Positions 22,865 to 34,044 of a stretch of DNA of 64,000 nucleotides are shown here, one piece after another. The stretch covers positions 1 to 64,000 of the forward strand of contig NJFT01000029.1 in the NCBI GenBank assembly GCA_002221725.1. Reading direction: 5' to 3'. The notes beneath the pieces are model-generated. The model did no database searches and was not told the DNA's origin. It saw nothing but the letters and a program-made list of their open reading frames with translations. The position numbers and the translations under genes were made by a program. Position 1 is the stretch's first letter, and each line of letters begins with the position of its first letter. Source of the DNA: Scedosporium boydii (taxonomy: Eukaryota; Ascomycota; Sordariomycetes; Microascales; Microascaceae).

Positions 22865-23444
22865 GGAGTGCAAGGGCGTTGTCGGCGGGCTCGGGCCCCT
22901 TTTAGCGTTTGTTTAACAATGGCTCAGGGAAATTTGAGGTTCACGGAGTTAGAGGGTAGTATGGGAAATGGGATCATGACTCGGGGTATGAAGGCCGAAT
23001 GGAAGCGGATTGGAGGGGAGGGGAGCAGGGGCGTCTATGATTTTCCTTTCTGATATTGGTCGTTCAAGGTCAGACTAGCGGCCTGTTCTAGTAAAGCAGA
23101 AAGGAGAACGCTGAGTCAAATTTTGCCGGAGACCTTCTGTAGCTTGAAAGAGTAAATTGCCAAAAGACCAAAGGAGCGTGTGACGGTAGAAGTTCCCCTC
23201 CCGCCGAAAACACCGGACTAAACTCCAAAATGCACGAGACAGACTGTGTGACATGATGATACCGAAGCCTCTGCCTCCAACCAGCAACACAACATAAATA
23301 GAACCAATCAAACAAAGCCATGAATCGAGAAAACAGACTCATAATAAAATGGAAAAAGAGCCTTTGGCCCCCAGATACCCAGCGTTCCTCATCCTGCCCT
23401 TCAAACGCCTTGATATGCTTCGAAGAGTATCTGATTTCAGCCCT
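22865..23444. other. Intergenic, nothing recognised
   Basis: Convergent 3' flanks of the F-box pseudogene and the defensin gene. Confidence 0.4.
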
Positions 23445-23858
23445 CTAGTAGCACTTGCATCGTCTAATTGAAAACTGTTAGTCAAAGTTCGTCTGCAGAA
23501 TGAAAGGGTTGGTTACTTACGGGCGACCGACAAAGGGGATGTACGGGCCATCGCAGTAACCTCCCTTGTAGCCCTTGATGCTCTTGCACTGCATGTTTTG
23601 CCAAGTTAGAACGCCGTCACGAACACCAAAAACGCCCAAGGGAAGAATGCTTACGTGATTGTGGCACTTCTTTTCGTTGCCAGGGCATCCAAAACCGCGC
23701 TTCTCCAAGCCCACTGGAGCTTCGTAGGCCTCCTGCTCGGGGGCAGCCTCCCGGGCAACAACAGAGTCAGGAGCAGAGGAGTCAGGGGCGGGAGCGGCCA
23801 TGGCACTGGCGGCGAGGATGGTGAAGAGAGCGGTGATGGAGAGCTTGGAGAACTGCAT
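23445..23858 (-). CDS. Plectasin-type CS-alpha-beta defensin precursor
   Basis: Three exons (23858-23655, 23588-23521, 23463-23445) with 66- and 57-nt GT-AG introns give a 96-aa precursor in one frame. Residues 1-22 are a signal peptide (LSITALFTILAASAMAA). Residues 23-54 are an acidic propeptide ending in LEKR, a Kex2 site. The predicted mature peptide is residues 55-96 (42 aa). It starts GFGC and ends CKCY, with six cysteines spaced C-x6-C-x3-C-x10-C-x12-C-x-C, the CS-alpha-beta framework. The helix segment around the second to fourth cysteines is, from memory, essentially the one in plectasin, the cell-wall precursor (lipid II) binding fungal defensin. The N-terminal GFGC and the His just before the third cysteine, contact sites in plectasin, are kept. 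The loop before the last cysteine pair is longer (12 residues). Likely secreted and active against Gram-positive bacteria (inference). Confidence 0.93.
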
Positions 23859-24799
23859 TTTGCTGGTGAAGAAGAAGAAGAAGTCGACTTGTGACGTGGG
23901 TAATGCTTTTATGTTTGAATTGGGGTTTTTTTTTTTGAGTCTTATTGATGCTTGCTGCTCAGAGCGTGTTGACGGATAGAAAAACAACCATCTCGAGGAT
24001 GAAGAAAGCAGCCTTTATATAGACAAATTCGACTTCGAGTCTCATGTTTACTATATTAAGAATATCCTTCAAGATTCAGGCCCGCGGAAGTGAAGGCATC
24101 TCAGATTTCTTTGAGGAATCATAATACGGACACTGAATCTAACCGACTTCTCTGGTGCCTTATTCTCTTACTCCCTCGTCTAGTTCGGGCAGGTTCCGGC
24201 GTTCGATTTGTGTAGATTATCGGCGCATTCAAGGTTATTACGCCGGCTCCAGTCCGCAATGCCCTTTGGTGATATTTTATGACCGTAAGAGGCTCTTGGC
24301 AAGGATGATTATAAAAAGAGTCCGTGTAAGAATAGATCTGACCCTGGACCATCCCGCTAATTTTAGAGATATTCATGCAGCTGAACCCCACAACCTGGTG
24401 CTGAGCCTCATCCTGCTGCCACCTTGTTTTCCAGCTTCCCACGTTTACTGAACATGTAACTATCACGTGATTGCATTTTCTGGGGTTCTCAGCAGCTGAT
24501 CACAGCTGCGCGCCTCACTTCCCGCTGCTCAGGTTCTTGTGTCCTCATCCACCTAGGCCGAGTTTAGCGTTCAAGTGATATCAATATGGCCCCTTCCCAG
24601 TTTCCGAAGCAATCCGAAGCACAAGCCGACGGACCTTCCGATAAAATATCAGACCCAGAGAAGTTTTCGACAAAAAATTTTTAAGCAAAAGGTCCGACAA
24701 ATAAAAATCGAGAGGGGTATCCCCGTCTCAGATGAAGAAGACGCGCCCCCCCCTTTGGGAGATGGTAGGCATGACCCTCGAAATGTATAAAGATTTTAC
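23859..24799. other. Defensin promoter and intergenic DNA
   Basis: About 0.9 kb. Holds the defensin gene's leader and TATA element; the rest shows no coding similarity. Confidence 0.4.
24014..24021 (-). promoter_or_regulatory. TATA box of the defensin gene
   Basis: Reads TATATAAA on the minus strand, about 155 bases upstream of the ATG at 23858. Confidence 0.45.
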
Positions 24800-25557
24800 T
24801 AGGCCTAGCTGATGAGTGCTGTCTGCAAGCTGCCACTATCATCGACCACGTACCTGGAAGGACAGTGGCACTATACCCAGGTAACGTCGCCGTGAAGCTA
24901 GGCAAGTCGATTCAGCTCGGAGAAGCGGCTACGCTCAGAGCAGCACATCAAGCCGGCGTGCCTGTTCCACGTGCGCTTGGGACGGAAACAACCCAAGGTG
25001 TCAACCACCTCAAGATGGACTTCATTCAAGGCGAGGTGCTGAGCAAGCTTTGGCCGAAAATGTCTTCCGAGGAAAAGAGAGACATTGCGCAGCAATTGAG
25101 AGAAGTCGTCACGATCATGCGGTCTGCGACGCCGCCACCAGACTAGGGCATGTGACAAAACAGGAATCCGAGAGTCTCGGATCTACCACCGATATACAGA
25201 CCCTCCTTGCGTCGATGAGGCCGCATTCAACCGGTACCTTCTCTCCGGTCTTTTCCCCCAACTCCCCCGGCTCTACGGGACGCTTTTGCATCGAAACTGC
25301 GCACAAATCACCGAATAGTGCTCTAACATTGTGATTTAGCACCAAGAAATATAATAGTACGGGAAGGCAAGATCGTAGCCCTAGTAGATTGGGAAGATGC
25401 CGGTTGGTACCCCGAATACTGGGAGTACGTTAAATTTTTTCATCGCAATACCGCGGGCGATGGAGACTGGTGGTGTTATGCCTCCCAGGTCTTCGCTGAG
25501 ATATGCCCAGATGAATTAGTGGACTATGCTGCACTGTTAAAATGGCAATTGCCTTAG
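24800..25557 (+). pseudogene. APH-family phosphotransferase/kinase-like gene, multiply broken
   Basis: Fragments of the fungal aminoglycoside-phosphotransferase-like family lie in order across frames. An N-terminal lobe reads VALYPGNVAVKLGKSIQLGEA and VPVPRALG. The middle AAFNRYLLSGLFPQLPRLYG is in the second frame. KLRTNHRIVL and HCDLAPRNIIV (the catalytic H-x-D-L-x-x-x-N loop) follow back in the first frame, then VALVDWEDAGWYPEYWEYVK (the metal-binding D-x-E/D region) to the TAG at 25555. I count a small deletion near 25145, a one-base shift near 25278 and a TAA at 25324-25326 just before the catalytic loop. The original substrate was probably a small molecule, unknown. Confidence 0.75.
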
Positions 25558-26398
25558 TTAGTTTAGGCCCAACCTGGATAGCATCAATTCACTTTCTACC
25601 CCATCCTCATTGTGTCCTTACATGCCCATCCTCCAGTTACAGTCGCCGTACTCGACATCTGCATCTGAGAAGAATGTGACCCAGAGTCGTCGCAATATGT
25701 ACTTTCCTGGTCAGCCTACGCTGCACCCGGGAGCAGTGGGGGCATAGTTTTCAACGGAAGCCGAATGGAGGCGGATTAGAAAGCCACACGCATGCACCTC
25801 CATAACCTCTCTCTGTCATTAAGTGTTAAAGGTCTGAACGGCCTCGTATAAGAACGACTAATTTTAAGAACGGGAATTTTCCTTTCACAACATATTTTCT
25901 AGATATGACACTGTCCCGCACGGGTGCAGGATCGTCACTCGTATCTTGAATAGTTCATTGAAGGCTAATACACAATATAGACTAGCGTAGCTGCAGAGGT
26001 GTGTTAAGCGGTAAGAACACTTTCCTCCTTGTGTATATAACGAGGCCTTAATTTGAAGATAAAAATGCATTGCAGGCTCTACTCGTACGGGGTTATCGTG
26101 ACAGGAGCAGTCTGTGGTGAAGAACTTCACGAGCACAATAACAAATAAGAAGATGAACAGTACAGCCGAGACGGGCGAGGGCTTTTCCCAAATGAGCAAG
26201 GCCGAGGAGTGGTCGCATGCAATAACAATATTTCAATGTAGTCCAAGAAACGTTTTTCTTTAGTTTTAAGCATGAACTCAAAATACCGATACCAAACCCG
26301 GTAGCTCATGATCAGGCCTTGAAGTATACGCATGAAGCAGAACTAAATAACCCCATGTGCTGTGTCCAACATAAGGCATTCCAGGAAGTGATTTAAAA
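25558..26398. other. Intergenic, nothing recognised
   Basis: AT-leaning, with short open frames only; no domain or repeat identified. Confidence 0.4.
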
Positions 26399-26978
26399 TT
26401 AGTTTAGCTTGCCTCCACAACTCAAAATCCAAGTGCACCACCTATAAAGGCTACTGGCACATTCCAGGTGGCGATAGGGGTCCACATACTCTTCCAGACG
26501 CCCCTCGTCCGGCCATACGATTTTCCCTGATGATTTCCCTCCACGGGGGGTCCAGTCAGGTTTCTCAGGCGCATGGGTGGCATAAACAAGAGTAAAGTCA
26601 TCCATGCCGGATGTGTAACCATGTGATGTGACGTGAACTTCCCTCTCCACTTGGTCATCGGTCTTGAAGGCGAAAGTAGCATGCCAACCCATTGGGTCCA
26701 CGACGTGATGGTAGTCGATTAGGGTTGTGTTGTGGATGTCAGATCTAGTTTACTCGTCCAATTAGCAGAGATTGAGTCAACGTAGTGTTGCGGGAAGCGG
26801 GCTATGAAACCGGGGTAAATGATAAACTGAACCTTATAAGGATGGCCTTCGGAGCAGGGTGTAGATGTCTAGCTGTTGCGTAGGCCAGAGGGACAAGCAT
26901 TTGTCTCCGCTCTCCACCGATGGTATTGTCGGAGTAAAAGAAAATGCGGACCAAGCGAACCTCACCCTCCAAAGACAT
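26399..26978 (-). CDS. Hypothetical protein, probably two exons
   Basis: The ATG at 26978 begins MSLEGEVRLVRIFFYSDN and runs to about 26830. A second open exon (about 26745-26399) reads NTTLIDYHHVVDPMGWHATF and SHGYTSGMDDFTLVYATH. A GT-AG join near 26830/26745 is plausible but not certain. No signal peptide and no family recognised. Reported because both exons show coding-like composition and a natural order. Confidence 0.3.
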
Positions 26979-27922
26979 TTTGTGAACAGGGAAGAGAATC
27001 GATGATATCAAGCCGGTTATGAAATGTGGTTCTGTGAAGAGACGGGCGTAAAAGAATAAGGGGAGTGGACTTCAACTGCTAGTTGACTCAGGCAGTCTGC
27101 TTTGATAGGATATGGAAGAGAAGGATAAATAACTAGATGAGTGGGAGCTATGCTCTTTAACATTGAGACTGAGCCACCTGGCTAGACGTTGATCATATCG
27201 AAGAGTGTCTACACTTATCTCTCATTACACCCAACAGTACCGTTCTGTGCCACAGCGCATAAGCCAACCCTATCAAGTGGTCAAGAACAACGTCGCCCCA
27301 GGGATGAGCAAGAGGTGGTGCCTGAAACGGGCCAGCCGGGGGATTAATGATCTTGTCGTGACTCAGTCGGGACATAATTCCGATTGTAAATAGGACAAGG
27401 CGGAATAGAAAAGACCTCGATCAGTCGCAGAAAGCAGTGTTACTTTTGACGTGACTTGCAGGCCTCGGCAAAACTCCTACCCGTCCTGTGGGCAAAGGAC
27501 AATGGTGATGATTAAATTGGACATGCATGTGTGTTTCCTCCAGCCATCGCACACGACCCGCAACAACGGCTCGCTTCCGTTCATCTCGGGCCGATGAAAG
27601 TGCCTCAGCACGCCGAGAGACTCGTGACCAAACTCGGCGTCGATTTTAATCCGTCCAGAATCCAGAGCCCTATAACATAAGCCCTTTGCAATTCTAATTG
27701 TACGATTGTATTCGGGCTTCATACAATAAGGAGCCATGATGCGAGAATTGTCCGCCCGATATAGTCTTCTTTCACAAGATACGTGACGGGCCGAAGCTCT
27801 AATCAAGGCTCCTCTCAACCACCCCATCCACTTCACACGCCCAAGTTCCCCGCCAGGCAAACGTGAGTTTGTTTATTCCTGGACGACAACGATCAGAAAA
27901 TTCGTCCGTTTCATCAGTATCA
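26979..27922. other. Intergenic, nothing certain
   Basis: A 127-codon minus-strand open frame (27860-27477) has no recognisable domain. Otherwise this is the promoter of the kinase gene. Confidence 0.35.
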
Positions 27923-29303
27923 ATGTCTTCAACAATCCAGTACAACTGGATAGATGGTGCAGAGTGTTTGGAGAACTATACGGTCGGCGGCTACCACCCC
28001 GTCAGTATAGGCGACAAGCTTCACGACCGATATCGTGTTGTGGACAAGCTGGGTTTCGGCGGATACTCGACTGTTTGGTTTGCTCGAGATCTACTCGCTG
28101 GCCGATACGTGGCGCTAAAAGTCGGCGTTTCGGGCTCACCCGCGCCACTTCGTGAGATCAGCATCATCAAGGCTCTTTCTTCTCAAGTGTCCTCCGACCC
28201 CTCGAATCCAGACCGAGATTTGCTACCCTCGATTCTCGATAAATTTGAGGTCGAGGGACCGAATGGCACCCACCCTTGCTTTACAATGGCTCCTGCCCGG
28301 GGCGATTTACGAGAAGCCCGGTGCGGTCTATTTTCCATCGAGGTTGCTCGAGCACTATGTGGCGGACTTGCGTTGGCTGTTGCGAAAATGCACGCTCGTG
28401 GTTACATCCATGGTGGTTAGTGCTTTTGAATTCTCTCTACCGACTTCCATGGCGCAGGGTCGCTTGCATAGATTATCGAACCAATTTATCTTATCCGGCA
28501 CTTTCCCTATATTAGATCTCCATCTGGGCAATGTACTAGTTAAGCTCCCATCCAGTTTTGACGAGCTTTCTATCGACCAGTTCTACAACGAATATGACCA
28601 CCCCCAGACTGTCCCCATTACTCGACGCGACGGGGAACCACTTCCTCCAAACATTCCAGAGCGTGCGGTTTTACCGCTCTATCTAATCATCCCTGCAAGC
28701 GACTTCACGCTCTCGGATACCCGAGTCATCCTCAGTGACTTTGGCGAAGCCTTTTCCCCTTCAGAGAGTCGACTGGGGAAGGATTGCCATGCCCCACTTC
28801 CAATGCAGCCACCAGAGGCCCGGCATGATCCCAATTTGCCATTATCTTACTCTGCAGACATCTGGACACTCGCCCTTTCACTCTGGAAAATTGTTAGCAT
28901 GAAATCCGTATTCGGCGATTTTCTAACGCCCGACGAGCTCGTGGCCGAGCATATCCACATCCTTGGGCCACTGCCAAATCCGTGGCGGGATGGCTGGTCG
29001 GTGCAGGAAGCCGAACGTTTCGACGAGACGGGGCAGAGACGGAATGTCAACCAGAGGCTATGGCCGTCTCTAGAGGTGGCGTTTGAGGAAGGCGCGCAAA
29101 AGTATCGCCGGAAGCTCAACGCTGGTGCATTTGATGATGAAGAGAAAGGGGCCTTCCTCTCCTTGATGCGTCAGATGTTGGTATATCGGCCTGAGGAGAG
29201 AATCTCTGCTGAGGAGGTGTTGAGATCGGAGTGGATGGTGAAGTGGGCAATGCCAGCGTTTGAACGTAGTCTGGGGGAACGAGATGGGAAGAAAGCGAGT
29301 TAG
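27923..29303 (+). CDS. SRPK-like serine/threonine protein kinase
   Basis: Two exons (27923-28415, 28516-29303; donor GTTAGT, acceptor TTAG) encode 426 aa. The kinase domain is complete. The glycine loop is LGFGGYSTVW and the VAIK-type lysine is in YVALKVG. The catalytic loop GYIHGDLHLGNVLV spans the intron, DFGEAF is the Mg-binding motif, and QPPEARHD stands in for APE. The HGDLH-x2-N form, the long insert after it and the small N-lobe resemble the SR-protein-kinase group that is expanded in fungi. The ATG at 27923 precedes the typical NWIDGAECLENYTVGGYHPV extension. The stop is only 90 bases from the 3' end of the convergent P450 gene. Physiological substrate unknown. Confidence 0.88.
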
Positions 29304-29392
29304 GACCGGCCGTTTAAACAATTGGCGGTTAGTTGTAGCTTCAATCATTAGTTACTAAAGAGGCTCCTTTAATATAACTTAAGCATTAAAGC

Positions 29393-31064
29393 TCACACCA
29401 CGGCAGCGCGTTTCTCTATCCGAACCCACATGTTCTCAAAGTAACTAACCCCTCCCTTAACAAGGTATTCCGCTGGCCTGTCGCGATTTACAATATCAAC
29501 CTTGAACGATCTCAGGAACTGTAGAGGGGCCTTATACAGCTCCATGCTGGCAATATCCTTGCCAAGGCAACCACGCGCCCCGTATCCGAAAGCCATGTTG
29601 TACTTCTGGAACTCGCGTGCTTTATCAGCATCGAGCCACCTCTCCGGGCGAAATGTGTCGGCATCGTCGCCGTAAATGTTGACATCTCGATGGACGAGCC
29701 ACGGGTTGCAGGTGACCTCAGTGCCCTCAGGGATGATTCTGCCAAACAGCTCCATGCCGCCGTCAGGAACTAGACGGGGAAAGATGTTTGGGGCAGAAGG
29801 GTTGAGGCGCAAGCTCTCGCGTACGCAGGCAATGTAGTAGGGACAATTGGCTACGACTTCGTCGTACTGAGGCATCGGCGATAAGTTGGCAGCGCGGGTG
29901 GCGGCGTCGATTTCGGCCATGAGCTTGTCGTAGACCGGCGGATTCGAGAGCAGGTGTAGCATTAGGGCTTGGAAGGCCGTACCGGTTGTGTCTGCACCAG
30001 CGAGGAGGACGAGCAGGATCTCGGCTTTGATGTAGTCGAGGCTCAGCGGCTTGCCTTCGTCGTCCCTAGCTTCGATGAACCTAATACTAGTCAATATCCA
30101 TGCGGAGACAACCACTCCATAACGATTCTGTATTGCAAGACTCAACGTACGTCTGGAGTAGGTCCACTCGTCCGTTGGTTGCTCCAGCCTCAAGGTCTTT
30201 GAACCGCTGCTCGATAAGCCGATCGCGGAAACGCATGAGAGTTCCGATGCCGGATTCCTGCTCAGGACTAGCAACCATGTATTTGCCGAGGAACGTGCTC
30301 TTGATCCAGTTCGTCATTGGATACAATCGAGCCATGATACCAAAAGGTACCAGCCCATCATGGAAGCCTTTGATCAATCCCTCGACATCCTTCCCTTGGG
30401 CCACGAAGCCGAAGGGCGCGCCAAAACCCACCTCGGAGATAATATCGTAGGCGACATACACCGCCCAGGGGGAAAAGTCGAAGGGGTCCCGGGTTGTCGC
30501 GAATTTCTCGTCGAGGCGGTGGATCCAGTGCTGGATTTGGGTGTCGATGAGGGGTTCCATCTTCTTGACGTTGGTGAAGCTGTACGGGCCCGCTGCGATC
30601 TTGCGAAACTTGGCGTGGACGCGGGCGTCCTGCATGTTGAAAAGGGACTCATCCTTGCCGAAGCTCCCCGTGATGTAGTGCTTCGACTTGCTCGCGCTTC
30701 TGTTGTAGATGACGGGCAGCTTTGTCGCGTCGCTGACGAGAAGCATGGTCGGTGTGATACGAATGACGGGACCTGACAGGAAAATTTGTCAATTAATGAC
30801 CCTCCCTCCCCCGTTGCGTTCATTTGACGGTGGCTTAATACTTGGGATCTTACCATGTTTCCGATGGAGCTCCCGGAAGGTCGAGCACTCGTCTTCCTTC
30901 AAGTTATGGTACGTGATCCATAGTCGTGTGACGCTACCCCAAAATGGCCCGGGGAAGTTGGAGAGGGGATGAAAGAAGCGATAATAGACGATCTGATATA
31001 GGATCTTCCAAGTAATGTACGAGACGAAGAGCAGGACAAAAGTGGGCAGGCTGAGTAGCGCCAT
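29393..31064 (-). CDS. Cytochrome P450 monooxygenase
   Basis: Three exons (31064-30854, 30772-30151, 30080-29393) encode 506 aa in frame. The N-terminal membrane anchor ([18 protein letters not shown]) is followed by the proline-rich hinge [11 protein letters not shown]. The I-helix oxygen-binding motif is AGADTT. The K-helix ExxR is ESLR. The PERF region reads FRPERW. The haem-binding loop [10 protein letters not shown] lies at residues 442-451, with Cys449 as thiolate ligand. All key residues are present. Overall look resembles the pisatin-demethylase-like or benzoate-hydroxylase-like microsomal P450s of fungi, which oxidise phenolic or isoprenoid compounds. No other biosynthetic core gene is adjacent, so a detoxification role is as likely as a pathway role. 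Confidence 0.92.
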
Positions 31065-31896
31065 GTTTGCCGAATGGATGAGAGGAGATGGATCGATGTC
31101 CACGGGATGGGGAAAGAATGGGGGCCCAGGAACAAAAGCGAAATATTAACCAACCTTAATATTATTACGCAGCGATTGTACTTCGTACTTCGACCATAAA
31201 GAGTACTTAATCCCTTGAAATTATGAAGTCCACACATGCAACACCAGGTGTGGCTCTCAACGAGGGTAGCCAATAGCGAGAAGCTTCATATCACACCAAT
31301 TGACGCATCTTCCGAGGCGGGCTGATGACATGGATCATATATATTGAGTTCCAACTTCCAACACGGAGTGGAGGGATCGTGGCGTTCATATCCACGCTCC
31401 TTGGCCCTGCTCGATGCAACAGTCTGTTGGTTCTATACATAATGCGACGGAATCCGGAACGCCACCCGGCAGGAATAAAGCAGCTTCGATTGGCCGCATT
31501 TAGTACCAAATGCCCCCAAAAACGGAAACAGTGGGGGGATGGTCTCGCCCACCACTCCGTTTTGCAGATCCTCAGGGTGTGCTGGTTGGATCGAGCAAGG
31601 CCTTCTGCATTTATGTGCCTCACTATTACGGGGAGATTGTATGCAAGATCCCTGCTGCCGAAAGGATGGGCCCGTCGTATGCGTGAGCTGTTGGTTCTGC
31701 GTATCCAGAAGAAAACGCCATCCTCGCCCAGCGCAGGAGCAGCCTTTGTTCCTCGCCGAGCAAGTTTTAATTATCCGATTCCCTCGAGCCCACTAGGCCT
31801 TTGTTTGATGCCTTACCATCTTGTTCTCGGTCGACAATTGTTTTCCGTCCGGACCCTTTCGAGAAGTCAGTCGTCTCTGTAATTCTACCGCTAGCC
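31065..31896. other. Divergent intergenic region of P450 and Pth11-like gene
   Basis: About 0.8 kb between oppositely directed start codons. No domain-bearing exon seen; contains both promoters. Confidence 0.4.
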
Positions 31897-33221
31897 ATGA
31901 CAGAGACTCAAGGACCAACCGTGGTGGCGGTGGCCATAACCTTCGCCGTCATTTCCTTCGTCACCATATTCCTACGCCTATGGGCACGCGTCTTCGTTGC
32001 CAAGACAGTGGGTGCTGATGATGGTTTGTATTCTAAACAACCTTTCACCCTTGCGGAAGCTCTGACGGTTTTATAGGACTGATTTGTGTGGCGGTTGTGA
32101 GTCTCTTCTCGGAAAGTTTCATCTTGACAGACCGCCTGGTGATTTTCTAACCGTGTTAAGTCATTATCATGGGCGTTTATCGGATGCACGATTGCCTGTG
32201 AGTTTTCATCCTCCTGGGGTATTTCACTTGACTAGATCTGCCAACTGAACCCATGGCGTAGCTGTTCAACATGGACTCGGAAGCCACCTCAAAGATGTAC
32301 TCGCGAGAGGGACAGACAACATGATCACGTATCTCCAAATCGTTTGGTTGTCCTCTATATTCTACAATGCCTGTCTCGGGTTCATAAAGTTCTCGGTTCT
32401 GGCTCTATACATGCGACTAGGCGACCCAAAGTTGAGGCAACTGGCGATGGTTATGATGGCCATCATCTTCTGTCAGGCTGGGGGCAATGTCCTGGCCTGC
32501 ATTTTCCAATGCTCGCCTGTCAGGGCCGCCTACGATATCACGATCCCGCTAGCCGACAAACTATGCGTCAACATCAATGCCTTCTATCTTGCCAATGCGG
32601 CCGTCAACATCTTGACTGATATCCTGACGTACACTCTACCTTTCCCTCTCGTTGCCCGTCTCCAGGTCCCTCGAAGACAAAAGATTGGTGTAGGCGTCAT
32701 GCTATGTCTCGGTCTTTTGTGAGTCTTACCATTTTCGTCGGCGGAGAACACAAAGACGCGAAAACTAATAGCCAAACTCGGTCTACAGCGCTTGCATATC
32801 TTCCATCGTCCGAATTACTTACATCCCGCCGATGCTATCGTCCGACGACACGACGTGGGTCATAACCAATGCTATGTACTGGTCGGTTATTGAGATCAAC
32901 ATCGGCATCCTCGCAGCTTCTATCCCATCCTTCAAAGCCCTCGCGGCTCGATACGCACCGCGACTCCTTGCCAGCTATAAAAATACGGGTAGCAACAGGT
33001 CCGGCTTCAAGATGATGCGCAGAAATCCAGCCATGGAGAACGAGGACACCGAGGGGGACAACCCCGGGGATCACAAGGCAGAAGTCCAGACGAGTATTAA
33101 AACGGGCCTCGAAGCCAGCAGCAGCGAGGAACAGCTCTTTAATGTGCCTGGGCGTATCAGAGTCAACACAAGGGTTGTCCATCGCTATGGCGAGGATGCC
33201 AGGTCTACGAACGGGGTGTAA
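31897..33221 (+). CDS. Rhodopsin-domain (Pth11-like) integral membrane protein
   Basis: Multi-exon gene from the ATG at 31897. The first helix is VVAVAITFAVISFVTIFLRLWARV, followed by very short exons (GLICVAV; SLSWAFIGCTIA) joined by canonical introns. Then come VQHGLGSHLKDV and YLQIVWLSSIFYNACLGFIKFS, the conserved extracellular and third-helix motifs of the fungal rhodopsin domain (PF20684-like). Two further helices (LAMVMMAIIFCQAGG; FYLANAAVNILTDILTYTLP) precede an intron near 32720-32788. The last helices end before a cytoplasmic tail (FKMMRRNPAMENEDTEGD). Seven helices can be counted and no CFEM domain is present. Pth11-like proteins sense surfaces or ligands in several fungi; the role here is unknown. 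Confidence 0.85.
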
Positions 33222-34044
33222 CATGATAGTTCTGATCTATGTTTTGAAGAATAATAAATCCGACCTCAGCCCACGCAATCCCACCCGCTCCTTGGTGAAC
33301 ATGCGTAAGAAAATAAGTGTCCTTTCATACCGCAGATTTACTACTGAATCTGGATTTCCCTTCATCTGGTGGAATTGACCCTACCCTTCGATGTGAAGAG
33401 GGAAGGGCTGCAGTCATCAGTTGAACACGGCTCCCCAAAGAGGCCCCTGCAGAAGTCTTGCAAGTAACAAACATCAGGTCACTTTCTCAATGAGAGGAAA
33501 TATCAGAATATACGATACAAGTTCCTCGCCAAAAAAGACCTGAAGACGGCCATATAAGTATCTCTGTAAGACGCTACACAAAATTAAGTAAGAATGCTCT
33601 CTGAAATTTCCTCCGCGATGGGCGTTACAGACACGCTAACGACTAAATCAGGCATTGTTGAAGGGCGGCAAATGACCAGTAGGTTCGCAGACTTGCCCAC
33701 TAAGGGCGCGACTGTCTTTCGCGGCGTCCCGTTTCCTGTCCTGAAAGGCATTCTTTCCTACAGGTCTTAGGAACTGGTTGATTGTGTGGGAGAGCACGAC
33801 AGCTTTCAATGGCAGTCAGGGTCGGACCCCTCATACCACTGATACTAGATTAAATTGAGGCTGGAGCAAAATATTTAATTGACCCTGGAATGTGTTTGAG
33901 CTTACCATTTATCTCACAAAACCGAGAACAGCTAGTTGGTTGTCTTTGTCAAGGGGAAACATGAACAGCGACGCGCAAGCTTGGAAGAGTGCTCGCACTC
34001 ATGCATATCAGCGGTGCAAACACTGCGAGATCCTAAAGCTATTG
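33222..34044. other. Intergenic, nothing recognised
   Basis: Convergent 3' flanks; no coding similarity or repeat identified. Confidence 0.4.
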
